Assembly: GCA_910586725.1 (NCBI GenBank)
Contig: CAJUJL010000042.1
Location: 1 to 22,637 of the forward strand
Source: an uncultured Lachnospiraceae bacterium
Lineage (GTDB): Bacteria; Bacillota; Clostridia; Lachnospirales; Lachnospiraceae
Direction of reading: 5' to 3'
Length of the DNA: 22,637 bases
The notes under the pieces: model-generated
Told to the model about the DNA's origin: nothing
What the model saw: the letters and a program-made list of their open reading frames with translations, nothing else
Databases searched by the model: none
Made by a program: the position numbers and the translations under genes
Shown: positions 9,143 through 17,166 of the stretch, in pieces
How positions within the stretch are numbered: the stretch's first letter is position 1
How the letters are laid out: each line of letters opens with the position of its first letter

Positions 9143-9165
9143 GGATCTTTCTCATTTTTATGCAT
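9133..9165 (-). CDS. 10-codon leader ORF overlapping the start of the 8693-9142 gene
   Basis: ATG at 9165, 9-10 nt after AAAGGAGG (9182-9175), opens a frame reading MHKNEKDPCF and then TGA at 9135-9133. It overlaps the GTG proposed for the next ORF by 10 bases. It is either a leader peptide that couples translation, or the true N-terminus of the 149-residue protein cut off by a one-base indel. The composition shows no amino-acid run like those in attenuator leaders. Confidence 0.4.
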   Translation of the reverse strand: MHKNEKDPCF

Positions 9166-9523
9166 AAAACGAATTTCCTCCTTTCCGGATTTTTTTATTT
9201 TGTTCCCTCTCCCTTTGTAACGATAGGATAGCACATGATTTTTCGCATTCCGGTCCGTGTTTCCAAATTCCGCATCTCTCATTATACGGTATCTAATCGT
9301 CCCGGACTTCCGTTTGCAACAACGCGTCCGTTTATCGTCATATTTTACACGCCATGTCGCATCCGGTTCGTTTCCTGTCATAAAAAACAAGATTTTCTTC
9401 TTTTTTATCTTGTGGTATACTTTTTTAAACAAAAGTTTCCTGCAGCCAGATGATTCATCCGCTTTGCCTGTCCTCTGGGTGCATTGAAGAAATAAAAATC
9501 AAAATACATACGAGGTGTCTATT
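9143..9523. other. Divergent intergenic region
   Basis: About 380 bp separate the minus-strand 149-residue gene from the plus-strand gene at 9524. A minus-strand frame of 99 codons crosses it (9133-9432), but its composition (very Lys/Arg rich, no pattern) is not protein-like apart from its last 10 codons. Contents seen are a plus-strand extended -10 (9413-9421), a minus-strand TATAAT (9286-9281) with a poor -35, and the AAAGGAGG ribosome site at 9182-9175. No RNA gene is evident. Confidence 0.5.
9413..9421 (+). promoter_or_regulatory. Extended -10 promoter for the 9524 gene
   Basis: The sequence TGG-TATACT forms an extended -10 element. The hexamer 17 bp upstream (TTTTCT) is a weak -35. Transcription would start near 9428, leaving a 5' leader of roughly 95 nt before the ATG at 9524. 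Confidence 0.4.
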
Positions 9524-10672
9524 ATGTTAGATTTGCTTAATTACTGCGCGCCTTCCAGCCTCTGGCCCGGTATCTGTTCCTTCGTGCTGGATCACAAAGA
9601 AGCGTATGACGGCATTACGGAACCGCTTTCAGACGATGACTTGCTGAAACTGCTTAAAAATAATGCCAAAAGCGCCCTGCCGCCAAAGGACTATGACAGT
9701 TTCCGCAAAGGCATCACATCATTGAGAAAAAACCAATCAAACACTCTGAAAAAAGAAAATCTTTATCGGTTATGCTTTGTCTTAAAATTAGAATCCGACA
9801 CGCAGGCGCAGGATCTTTTTCTGAACTATCTGCACCAAAACGAATTATCTGCCCGCTCACTGGATGAGTTTATTCTGATTGCGGCCTTGAAGCTAAAGCT
9901 TTCCTGGCAGGAAGCGCGTAAAATCCGCGATCATTACAATGCGCAGATTTCCTCCCAGCCGATTGCGCCGTCCGAATTAAAGGAAGGCGATACGGCGGAA
10001 ACTTACTATACGGTCATAAACGAAACGATACAAAACCGCGAAGACCTGATTTGTTTTCTGGATGAACCGCAGAACCTGGATTTCTTTGCGCTGACCCGCA
10101 ATACACAATATCTGGCCTTATTTGACGATGTGGAGCCGGAAATCATTTACCATGCGAACGGCAGACAGATCATTTCGCTTGTAACCGACTACGGCAGCTT
10201 AGAGAAAGAATCCATGCTTACGTATTACCACTCCTTATTCGGAATGCAGGACGATTCCAGTGAAGCTTCCTTATCCGAACAGGAGATTTCTTCGCTTTGC
10301 ACAAAATTTGAACAGGTATTTATGACGTACGAGAGCTTCTGCCTTCTCATTCAGCGAAAACGGCCCATCGACATTTCCGCCGGCACATTTCTCTTAAGTC
10401 TCATAAAAAAGCTGCTGGCAGAAGAAACCGACTTTGAAACGGATTTCTACGTTAATTTTTTAGACTCTGATGAATTTATAGAAACATGCAACGATATTTT
10501 AATTTACTTTGGTTTTCCTGCTTTGAATCCGGACGTTGACAACTTTGAACGTCTGCTTTTGGACGTGTATCAGGAAACGCTTGCGCAAAACCCTTCGATT
10601 ACCAATGCGCAGTTCCAGAGACGTTATCTCTCCAATCTGCGTATGTGCTTAAAACAAATCGCAAGCCTCTAG
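9524..10672 (+). CDS. Conserved-looking hypothetical protein, mostly helical
   Basis: A 382-residue soluble protein that I cannot assign to a family. The N-terminal ~130 residues are helical and contain a pattern (KKENLYRLCFVLKL, then QAQDLFLNYL, then LDEFILIAALKL) that resembles small helical bundles I have seen in Clostridia proteins of unknown role; this is a weak impression. The C-terminal part (about 150-382) is acidic, helical and lacks recognisable catalytic motifs. No signal peptide or membrane segment is seen. ATG at 9524 is preferred over GTG at 9515 because GAGG at 9512-9515 is correctly spaced (8 nt) for the ATG and overlaps the GTG. It is followed 77 bp later by a lipoprotein gene and is divergent from the kinase-TIR block. 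Confidence 0.75.
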   Translation: MLDLLNYCAPSSLWPGICSFVLDHKEAYDGITEPLSDDDLLKLLKNNAKSALPPKDYDSFRKGITSLRKNQSNTLKKENLYRLCFVLKLESDTQAQDLFLNYLHQNELSARSLDEFILIAALKLKLSWQEARKIRDHYNAQISSQPIAPSELKEGDTAETYYTVINETIQNREDLICFLDEPQNLDFFALTRNTQYLALFDDVEPEIIYHANGRQIISLVTDYGSLEKESMLTYYHSLFGMQDDSSEASLSEQEISSLCTKFEQVFMTYESFCLLIQRKRPIDISAGTFLLSLIKKLLAEETDFETDFYVNFLDSDEFIETCNDILIYFGFPALNPDVDNFERLLLDVYQETLAQNPSITNAQFQRRYLSNLRMCLKQIASL

Positions 10673-10749
10673 CCGGATGACCTCTCAAGGGCATATTCTG
10701 TTCTTATTTTTCATATATTCAATCAAAACCTCATCCAACCGGAGGCCCA

Positions 10750-12525
10750 TTGAAACGATTTTTGAAAAAAAGAACACCAATCCGCATTCTTGCCCTGCTT
10801 TTCCTGTGTCTTAGCCTCTCCTCCTGCAACGCGCCATCTAAGCTGTTTTCATCTTCTGTTTTGCGGCAGGAGCAGAGCTCCTTTGATTCTTATACCGATC
10901 AGCTTTTTATGGAAGAAATGCAGGAGAATACGATAAATCTGCATTATACGCTCTCCAAACCGGAAGATTTCGGAATTAAAAGCCATAAAATTTCCCTCGG
11001 AAGCCTGTCAAAAGACAGTTCCAAAAATGCAAGGGCAGCCATAGAAAACATTCTGGCCAGACTTTCCGGCTTCGATTACGACGCGCTCAATGGCAAGCAG
11101 CAGCTGACGTATGACATCTTAAAGGATTCCTGCGAACGGGAGCTTTCCGCTTCGCCCTTTTATTATTACGAGGAGCCTTTGCGCCCTACCACGGGAATAC
11201 AGTCAGAACTTCCGATTCTTCTTGCGGAATACGCCTTTTATGACTCCTGCGACGTAACCTATTACCTTGCTCTTCTTACCTGCTTAGAAGATTATTTTCA
11301 GGAAATCGCATTGTTTGAACAGGAAAAATCAAAAGAAGGCCTTTTTATGTCTCCCTATGCCGCGGAAACTTTGATCGAAGCCTGTAAAACTTTTACGAAA
11401 AATCCTTCCGATAATTACTTAATCCACACGTTTGATACGCGAATAGACGCTCTGGATAACATATCCGAAGAAAAAAAGGCTCTGTATAAAAGACAAAACC
11501 AGTCGCTTGTAGAAAATGCCGTCATTCCTGCTTACGAAAACTTAACGGATCTGCTGGCAAAGCTAAAAAATACCGGCAACAACAATGCCGGACTATGCGG
11601 TCTGCCAAAAGGCAAAGAGTATTATAAATATCTGGTACGTACCAATACCGGCTCCGAAAAAAGCATCGAAGAGCTTCAAAAACAGACAAAGCAACAACGC
11701 CGTCTGGATATGGAACGTTTGCAGCAAATTCTTGCCACAAATCCGGAGCTGCTGCACGCAGACGAAAATGAACTTGATTTCGGCGAACCGGAGGAGATTT
11801 TAAATCATCTGCAAAAGGCCATGTTGTCCGAGTTTTATCCTGCCGCCAACACTTCCTTTGAAGTCAACTACGTACATCAGTCCCTGGAGGATACGCTTGC
11901 GCCCGCGTTCTACCTGACTGCGCCCATTGACGACATCAGCCGCAATGTTATTTATCTGAACAAAAGCAGCCAATATCGTGGAATTCAGCTATTTACAACG
12001 CTTGCGCATGAAGGTTATCCGGGACATCTGTATCAGACGACAGGTTCGTATCAGGCAGGGCTTGCGCCAGTCCGCGCGCTGTTTCACTATCCGGGGTATG
12101 TAGAAGGCTGGGCAACCTACGTAGAAATGCTCTCTTACCGCTATGCGGGACTGGAAGAAGCGTTCGCCGATATGCTTATGCACAACCAGTCCGCGTTATT
12201 AAGCCTTTATGCGGAAATTGATATGGGCATCCACTACGACGGATGGCAGCTTGCGGATACCGCCGCATTTTTAAGCGCTTATGGCATTACGGACAACGAA
12301 GTGATACAAAGCATTTTTGAACTTATTGTGGAAGAACCTTCCCATTATTTGAAATATTACATTGGATACCTGGAATTTCTGGAACTGAAAGACTATGCCA
12401 AAGAAACATGGAAAGAGAACTATTCCGACCGCGCGTTCCATCAGGCGGTTCTGCGCATCGGCCCCGCTCCGTTTTCCATTTTAAAGAAATATCTGAACGT
12501 ATTTTACACGGTTTCTGATTCTTAA
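10750..12525 (+). CDS. DUF885-family lipoprotein, putative zinc metallopeptidase
   Basis: A 591-residue protein of the DUF885 family, whose members are predicted zinc peptidases. The N-terminus is a lipoprotein signal: basic MKRFLKKR, a hydrophobic core, then lipobox L-S-S-C with Cys26 as the lipid anchor, so it should sit on the outer face of the membrane. The zinc site is the family-typical H420-E421-G-Y-P-G-H426, and EGWATY (Glu452) would supply the third ligand. The segment YDGWQLADT further on is also family-like. The start is TTG at 10750 with GGAGG 4 nt upstream; no better start is in frame. Substrate is unknown. It ends at a terminator shared with the convergent rsmI gene. Confidence 0.85.
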   Translation: MKRFLKKRTPIRILALLFLCLSLSSCNAPSKLFSSSVLRQEQSSFDSYTDQLFMEEMQENTINLHYTLSKPEDFGIKSHKISLGSLSKDSSKNARAAIENILARLSGFDYDALNGKQQLTYDILKDSCERELSASPFYYYEEPLRPTTGIQSELPILLAEYAFYDSCDVTYYLALLTCLEDYFQEIALFEQEKSKEGLFMSPYAAETLIEACKTFTKNPSDNYLIHTFDTRIDALDNISEEKKALYKRQNQSLVENAVIPAYENLTDLLAKLKNTGNNNAGLCGLPKGKEYYKYLVRTNTGSEKSIEELQKQTKQQRRLDMERLQQILATNPELLHADENELDFGEPEEILNHLQKAMLSEFYPAANTSFEVNYVHQSLEDTLAPAFYLTAPIDDISRNVIYLNKSSQYRGIQLFTTLAHEGYPGHLYQTTGSYQAGLAPVRALFHYPGYVEGWATYVEMLSYRYAGLEEAFADMLMHNQSALLSLYAEIDMGIHYDGWQLADTAAFLSAYGITDNEVIQSIFELIVEEPSHYLKYYIGYLEFLELKDYAKETWKENYSDRAFHQAVLRIGPAPFSILKKYLNVFYTVSDS

Positions 12526-12527
12526 AA

Positions 12528-12572
12528 AAACCCGTGCACAGGCAATTTCTGTTACTGACTGTGCGCGGGTTT
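12528..12572. terminator. Bidirectional intrinsic terminator between the DUF885 gene and rsmI
   Basis: Arms AAACCCGTGCACAG (12528-12541) and CTGTGCGCGGGTTT (12559-12572) pair over 14 bp with one mismatch around a 17-nt loop. Read leftwards the stem is followed by a clean T run (seven A on the plus strand at 12524-12530), giving a strong terminator for the rsmI operon. Read rightwards the T run is only TTT, so it is weaker for the DUF885 gene. The last codons of rsmI lie inside the structure. Confidence 0.85.
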
Positions 12573-13406
12573 CAATAATTGGCTGTAAACTTCTCTTTTG
12601 CTGATTCCTCTGTCTTTGGCCACTGCTTTCATTGCACTCTTCTTATCGAATCCTTTTTCCTCATAAATTTTCATATGATCTTCCAAAGAAATGCTATCCC
12701 ATGACTTTTGCTTTTCTTCTTTGAGTTCACTGCGGCTTTTCCCTTCAATTACAAGGACGAATTCTCCCCTTGGTTCATTCGCCTCATAATAAACGATTCC
12801 TTCCGAAAGCGTCATCCTGCGTTTTTCTTCGAATTTTTTTGTCATCTCCCTGCAAAAAGTAACGGAACGCTCCCCAAGCGTTTCATGCAGGTCCCGCAAT
12901 GTATGCAAAAGATGATGCGGCGCTTCGTACACAACCAAAGTCCTGGTATCGTTTTTGATTTCTTCTAAAACTTCTGCCCGCTCCTTTTTGTCTCTGGGCA
13001 AAAATGCCTCAAAAGCAAACCTTCTCGTTTTCTGACCGGACATGGTAAGCGCCGTAATACAGGCAGACGCGCCGGGAACCGAGGTCACTTCTATGCCCTC
13101 CTCATAACAGATACGCACCAATTCCTCCCCCGGATCGGAAATGCCGGGCGTTCCGGCGTCGGTAACCAATGCGACCGTCAAACCGTCTTTCATTTTTTGC
13201 GCCAGCTGGTGCGCCTTTTCAATTTTATTGTATTCATGATAGCTTGTAAGCGGCGTCCTGATCTCAAAATGATTCAAAAGCCGTATGGAATTGCGGGTAT
13301 CTTCCGCCGCGATCAAATCCGCCTCTTTTAAAATACGAAGCGCCCGCATGGTAATATCCTCCAGATTTCCAATCGGCGTCGCGCACAAATATAATTTTCC
13401 GGCCAT
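12552..13406 (-). CDS. rsmI: 16S rRNA (cytidine(1402)-2'-O)-methyltransferase
   Basis: A 284-residue enzyme that adds the 2'-O methyl group to C1402 of 16S rRNA using S-adenosylmethionine, in the ribosomal P-site region. Family signatures are LYLCATPIGNLEDIT at residues 5-19, LIAAEDTR (31-38), VALVTDAGTPGISDPG (tetrapyrrole-methylase-type SAM site) and VPGASACITAL. The C-terminal helical tail KKSAMKAVAKDRGISKREVY is also typical. Length is normal. ATG at 13406 has GGGAGG upstream. It is the last gene of the nine-gene run, 14 bp after the methyltransferase gene, and ends inside the terminator stem. Confidence 0.96.
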   Translation of the reverse strand: MAGKLYLCATPIGNLEDITMRALRILKEADLIAAEDTRNSIRLLNHFEIRTPLTSYHEYNKIEKAHQLAQKMKDGLTVALVTDAGTPGISDPGEELVRICYEEGIEVTSVPGASACITALTMSGQKTRRFAFEAFLPRDKKERAEVLEEIKNDTRTLVVYEAPHHLLHTLRDLHETLGERSVTFCREMTKKFEEKRRMTLSEGIVYYEANEPRGEFVLVIEGKSRSELKEEKQKSWDSISLEDHMKIYEEKGFDKKSAMKAVAKDRGISKREVYSQLLKPAHSQ

Positions 13407-13420
13407 ACATCCTCCCTGGG

Positions 13421-14164
13421 TTAATATCCGTATATATCATAAATTTCGTCCGTATAAACTCCCTGCTTTTGGTATACAATCAAGGGCTTTTCTACCTGAA
13501 GCCTCGAATTTCCTCCACGCAGCCCTTCCAGCAGCGCCATATTGGGTTCTTTATCCACAAATGGATATACCAGCTGCATGCGCTTTGGCTCTAAGCCGTA
13601 CCGGATCATTTTATTCATAATTTCCGCAAGACGAAACGGCCTGTGCACCATGTAAAATCTTCCTTTTGGCCTCAAAAGCCTTGAGCTTTCCCGCAGCACG
13701 TCATCCAGCGTGCACAGAATCTCATGCCTTGCGACTGCTTTCGCCTCATTGGAAGAGGAAAGACCGTGTTCTCCTATCATATACGGAGGATTTGTTGTAA
13801 TCACATCAAAAGAAGATGCCCCAAACAACTTGGAAGCATCTTTAATATCTCCGGTAACAATTTCTATTTTTTCTTCCAGATGATTTAATTTTACGCTTCT
13901 TTGCGCCATATCCGCGCTTTCCGGCTGTATCTCAAGCCCTGTAAAATGCGCGCCTTCCGTTTTCGCCTCCAGAAGAATCGGAAGAATTCCCGTTCCTGTT
14001 CCCAAATCCAAAAGCCGTTCGCCTTCTTTGACTTTGGCAAATCCGGAAAGCAGAACCGCATCCATCCCAAAACAAAACTTTTTGGGATTTTGAATGATAA
14101 CATAGCCGTTTCGATGCAGTTCATCCAGACGCTCCTGTGGTTTCAGATTAATTTCCGTCGTCAA
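13421..14164 (-). CDS. trmN6: tRNA1(Val) A37 N6-methyltransferase family protein (TrmN6/YabB-like)
   Basis: A SAM-dependent N6-adenine methyltransferase, likely acting on tRNA. The SAM-binding loop LDLGTGTGILP is at residues 52-62 and the catalytic N-P-P-Y at about 125-128. The N-terminal LDELHRNGYVIIQNPKKFCFGMDAVLLSGF segment is characteristic of the YabB/TrmN6 group. An upstream TTG at 14200 gives a longer 259-residue form without a ribosome site; TTG at 14164 follows GGAGGG by about 10 nt and gives 247 residues, so I chose it. In either case the start overlaps the 3' end of ricT, consistent with coupled translation. In Bacillus the equivalent yabB lies between yabA and yabC in the same order. 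The exact tRNA target is inferred from family. Confidence 0.85.
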   Translation of the reverse strand: MTTEINLKPQERLDELHRNGYVIIQNPKKFCFGMDAVLLSGFAKVKEGERLLDLGTGTGILPILLEAKTEGAHFTGLEIQPESADMAQRSVKLNHLEEKIEIVTGDIKDASKLFGASSFDVITTNPPYMIGEHGLSSSNEAKAVARHEILCTLDDVLRESSRLLRPKGRFYMVHRPFRLAEIMNKMIRYGLEPKRMQLVYPFVDKEPNMALLEGLRGGNSRLQVEKPLIVYQKQGVYTDEIYDIYGY

Positions 14165-15056
14165 TTCTGGATTTCCCTCCGTTATCTTCCAATGCCGCAA
14201 GCTCTTTCATCTCCGCCGCGGAAATTTTCACGTCTTTTTTTCGTCTGGTGCGGAATTTCAGCTCTTTTACCTTATATTCCCTGGCTTCTTTCTCATCTTC
14301 CAGCTCCACCACGACTTTTACAAGCTGACGCAGGACATTTACGCTCTGCACAACGCCTTTTAAGCCTTCCGGCGTAGTTACCGTATCTCCAATTGTCGGA
14401 AGATGGCTGTTTAAATATTCATACGTGTCCTGCTCATTTTTCAGGCAGCACATCAGTCTTCCGCACACACCGGAAATCTTCGTGGGATTTAAAGAAAGAT
14501 TCTGCTCTTTTGCCATCTTAATAGACACCGGAATAAATTCGGATAAATAAGTGTGACAGCACAAAGCCCGTCCGCAAATGCCAACGCCTCCCAAAATCTT
14601 CGTTTCGTCTCTTACGCCGATCTGGCGAAGCTCTATTCTGGTACGGAATACCGCGGCAAGGTCTTTGACCAGTTCGCGAAAATCGATTCGGCCGTCCGCC
14701 GTAAAGTAGAACAAAAGCTTGTTGTTATCAAACGTATATTCCGCTTCTACCAGCTTCATATCCAGATTGTGCTTCTCAATCTTTTCCAGACAGATTTGAA
14801 ACGCGTCTTTCTCTCTGGCTTTGTTTTCTTCTACCGTCTTTTCATCTGCTTTCGTGGCTACACGGATCACGGTTTTGAGCGGATGCACTACCGCGTCGTC
14901 TTCTATTTCCCTTGGGGGCAAAATTACGGTTCCCATTTCTACGCCGCGCGCTGTTTCTACAATCACATGATCGCCGGATTCAATCAAAATCTCGGCCGGA
15001 TCAAAATAATATACTTTACCGGCATTTCGAAACCGGACTCCAACGACTTTTGTCAT
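14148..15056 (-). CDS. ricT: PSP1-domain protein RicT (YaaT), Y-complex subunit
   Basis: A 302-residue PSP1 protein. In Bacillus, RicT joins RicA and RicF in a complex that stimulates RNase Y-dependent mRNA maturation and promotes the Spo0A phosphorelay, biofilm formation and competence. The N-terminal strand-rich part carries VVGVRFRNAGKVYYFDP, and the PSP1 core (about 60-145) ends in RIELRQIGVRDE. The cysteine motifs GICGRALCC (about 157-165) and SGVCGRLMCC (about 195-204) are those implicated in Fe-S cluster binding. Length is slightly above the Bacillus protein because of a charged C-terminal tail. It starts 1 bp after the holB stop with GGAGAATTAGA before the ATG. Confidence 0.94.
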   Translation of the reverse strand: MTKVVGVRFRNAGKVYYFDPAEILIESGDHVIVETARGVEMGTVILPPREIEDDAVVHPLKTVIRVATKADEKTVEENKAREKDAFQICLEKIEKHNLDMKLVEAEYTFDNNKLLFYFTADGRIDFRELVKDLAAVFRTRIELRQIGVRDETKILGGVGICGRALCCHTYLSEFIPVSIKMAKEQNLSLNPTKISGVCGRLMCCLKNEQDTYEYLNSHLPTIGDTVTTPEGLKGVVQSVNVLRQLVKVVVELEDEKEAREYKVKELKFRTRRKKDVKISAAEMKELAALEDNGGKSRIDDGN

Positions 15057-15057
15057 T

Positions 15058-16047
15058 CTAATTCTCCTTTATTGTCAAAAGTAATAGTTCTAATAAAAGC
15101 TCAAAATTTACATTTGCCCGGAGGCGCTTTTTGGCTTTCTCCAGTCCCGCAAGAATTTCCTGAATCCCTCCGTATGAGCTTTGGCTTGCCGCCTTTTTGA
15201 TATTATAAATTTCATCCTGAAAAATCAGTCTGTTAGCGTCTGCGGTTGCCTTGTACAAAAGCACGTCGCGGTACCAGACCATCATCAGATCAAAATAATC
15301 CTGAATCTGAAGCTTATACTCCGTGATTTTTTTTATTTCCGCAGACAGTTCATTCAGATTTATGTCATCCAGCCGTTTGATTAAATTCAAAACGGCGTTT
15401 TTCATCTCGTTAAAATTCTCGGAAGACGAAAGCGCTATGGCTTTTCCAACATTGCCCTGGGCAAATGCAACGCATACGTCTGCCTGGTAATCCACGATTC
15501 CTTTTTCTTCGATTAAAAATTTACGCAGCTTCTCGTCACTGACGGGCTTTAAGTCAAAACGAACGCATCTGGATAAAATCGTGGGCAGCAATCCATCCGC
15601 ATTTGTGGTCAAAAGTATCAGTATCGCATAACCAGGCGGCTCTTCGATCGTTTTTAAAAGCGCGTTTTGCGCGTTCACGTTCATCTTCTCCGCTTCATCC
15701 ACAATATATATCTTATATTTGCTCGCATAGGGCTTTAAAATGATGTCGTCATTGATCTGTCTGCGTATATCTTCCACGCGGATCGTATTTGGCTTTTCAT
15801 GCGTTACGTATCGAATATCCGGCTGGTTTCTGCCCGCCGCCTGTTTACAGGAATGACACTCCATACAGGGATTTCCCCCGCCTTTTTCACATTGCAGCGC
15901 TGCGGAAAACGCTTCCGCTAACATCATTTTGCCACAGCCTTCCTCTCCGTTTAATATATAAGCGTGGCTTACTTTGTCCACGGAAATCGCATTCTGAAAA
16001 TATTCTATTATTTGTTCGTGACCGATAATATTCGAAAAATCTCTCAT
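15058..16047 (-). CDS. holB: DNA polymerase III subunit delta'
   Basis: A 329-residue AAA+ clamp-loader subunit that helps load the beta sliding clamp at primer ends. It shows FSNIIGHEQII at residues 4-14, a P-loop-like NGEEGCGKMM (33-42) lacking the usual Ser/Thr after Lys, a four-cysteine zinc module (C53, C61, C64, C67), DEAEKMN..AQNALLKTIEEPP, and the LPTILSRC sensor/arginine-finger SRC motif. The altered P-loop is common in delta', which does not hydrolyse ATP. ATG at 16047 follows GAGGAG. The position between yaaR and ricT matches the Bacillus order. Confidence 0.95.
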   Translation of the reverse strand: MRDFSNIIGHEQIIEYFQNAISVDKVSHAYILNGEEGCGKMMLAEAFSAALQCEKGGGNPCMECHSCKQAAGRNQPDIRYVTHEKPNTIRVEDIRRQINDDIILKPYASKYKIYIVDEAEKMNVNAQNALLKTIEEPPGYAILILLTTNADGLLPTILSRCVRFDLKPVSDEKLRKFLIEEKGIVDYQADVCVAFAQGNVGKAIALSSSENFNEMKNAVLNLIKRLDDINLNELSAEIKKITEYKLQIQDYFDLMMVWYRDVLLYKATADANRLIFQDEIYNIKKAASQSSYGGIQEILAGLEKAKKRLRANVNFELLLELLLLTIKEN

Positions 16048-16058
16048 TTTAAACTCCT

Positions 16059-16499
16059 CTATGTAAAAATATCCAACAGCAATCCCTGTATTTCTCCAAT
16101 TTTATCCAATATGCTAAGATGATCTTTCTCATCTTTTACCAATTCGCTCGCCAGTTCGTCTAAATTGGCGTCAATCAAACGGATAATGCCGTATACCCTG
16201 TGCCTTCCTTTGCGGTCCAGAAAATTTTCTCTGGAAAACTTATGGGAACGGTTTACGATTTCATTCAGAAAATCCTTTACCAGGCCGCGGTATTTTTTCA
16301 TGTCCCGAATATCCATATGCTGCGCAATTCGTTCACCCTGGTTCGTAATCTGATCCAGCAGTATATTCAAGCGTTCCTGAAGCTGAGCCTCCCCAATTGC
16401 GCTTGTCAGCGTGAATTTAAAATTCCCGTCCGCTTCCGGCGCTTTTGCCGCCGCTTCCGTTGGCGCCGCCGGCGTCATTTCATTTACCCTGATCTCCAT
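16059..16499 (-). CDS. yaaR: YaaR family protein (DUF327)
   Basis: A 146-residue protein of the YaaR/DUF327 family, function unknown. The first ~25 residues are Ala/Pro-rich and variable. The remainder is helical and keeps the family pattern GERIAQHMDIRDMKKYRGLVKDFL, followed by RKGRHRVYGIIRLIDANLDELA. ATG at 16499 is chosen over GTG at 16508 because AAAGGAG lies 8 nt before the ATG and overlaps the GTG. It is always found next to holB in Firmicutes clusters of this kind, as here. Confidence 0.88.
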   Translation of the reverse strand: MEIRVNEMTPAAPTEAAAKAPEADGNFKFTLTSAIGEAQLQERLNILLDQITNQGERIAQHMDIRDMKKYRGLVKDFLNEIVNRSHKFSRENFLDRKGRHRVYGIIRLIDANLDELASELVKDEKDHLSILDKIGEIQGLLLDIFT

Positions 16500-16513
16500 C
16501 CGATACACTCCTT

Positions 16514-17104
16514 TTATATTAAATTGCGGATAAATGCCGTAATGTTGTGATATGCCGCATCTAAATCCTCATTCGAAAACCGCTGTAAAATTCCCGCTTC
16601 TCTGATTTTATCTTCTGAAAAATCGCTCTCATCCGCAAGAAACCTTCTGCACATTTCCGCGTACCCGGGATTTGTCTGAAGACGCTCGCGCTTTAGCGCG
16701 CGCTGTAAACGAAGTCCGTCTTCCACCTCTACATAAACGGGAACGACAAAAGACGCTCCAAAATAATCCCTGATTTTTTCATATGCTTCCAGAGTCGCTA
16801 TCATCAGATAGTTGTTGCGCGCCGTCAGGTCAATTTGTCCGTCATTTACCGTAAAATACTTCCATACGCCGTGGATCGTATGGTATGCGCGCACCTCAAT
16901 TACCCGGCCTGCCTCTGTTAATTCTTTGAGCTTTGCCTCATCCGTAAAAAAATATTCTTTTCCGTCTGTTTCATCGGAACGCATGGGCCTTGTTGTGTAT
17001 GGAACGATGCGGAACAAAGAAAGCTCTCCATTTTCAATTATCTTCTTATACAATGTATCTTTTCCGGAAGAACTCTTTCCTATGATACAAAAAATTTTTC
17101 CCAT
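16514..17104 (-). CDS. Guanylate-kinase-like P-loop NTPase
   Basis: A 196-residue kinase-fold protein with P-loop G-K-S-S-S-G-K-D-T at residues 9-17 and the nucleotide-binding stretch YTTRPMRSDETDGKEYFF, which resembles the TTRxPRxGExDGxDYxF signature of guanylate kinase. It lacks the DIDxQG motif of ordinary Gmk, having NNYLMIATLEAY instead, and the EYAxVxGNYYGT region is altered to RAYHTIHGVWKYFT. It may phosphorylate GMP or another nucleotide, or act in regulation. It occupies the slot held by thymidylate kinase (tmk) in the Bacillus cluster. Start ATG 17104 has TGGAG about 6 nt before it. Gene upstream is 62 bp away, the largest gap in this run. Confidence 0.75.
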   Translation of the reverse strand: MGKIFCIIGKSSSGKDTLYKKIIENGELSLFRIVPYTTRPMRSDETDGKEYFFTDEAKLKELTEAGRVIEVRAYHTIHGVWKYFTVNDGQIDLTARNNYLMIATLEAYEKIRDYFGASFVVPVYVEVEDGLRLQRALKRERLQTNPGYAEMCRRFLADESDFSEDKIREAGILQRFSNEDLDAAYHNITAFIRNLI

Positions 17105-17166
17105 ATTATCTCCAGGTATTTTCTATGAGCTATCTATAAACGCCCGCTTAAAGTATAATATATTGT

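Noticed and set aside
9281..9286. TATAAT on the minus strand upstream of the 149-residue gene
   Set aside because: The -10 is perfect but the -35 at either 17 or 18 bp spacing is very poor and there is no extended -10, so I did not list it as a promoter.
9133..9432. A 99-codon minus-strand frame upstream of the 149-residue gene
   Set aside because: Composition is mostly Lys/Arg with no pattern, it crosses a likely promoter region and its ATG lacks a ribosome site. Only its last 10 codons, after the AAAGGAGG site, are credible.
14553..15200. A 215-codon plus-strand frame
   Set aside because: It is antisense to ricT and the end of holB, both firmly identified.
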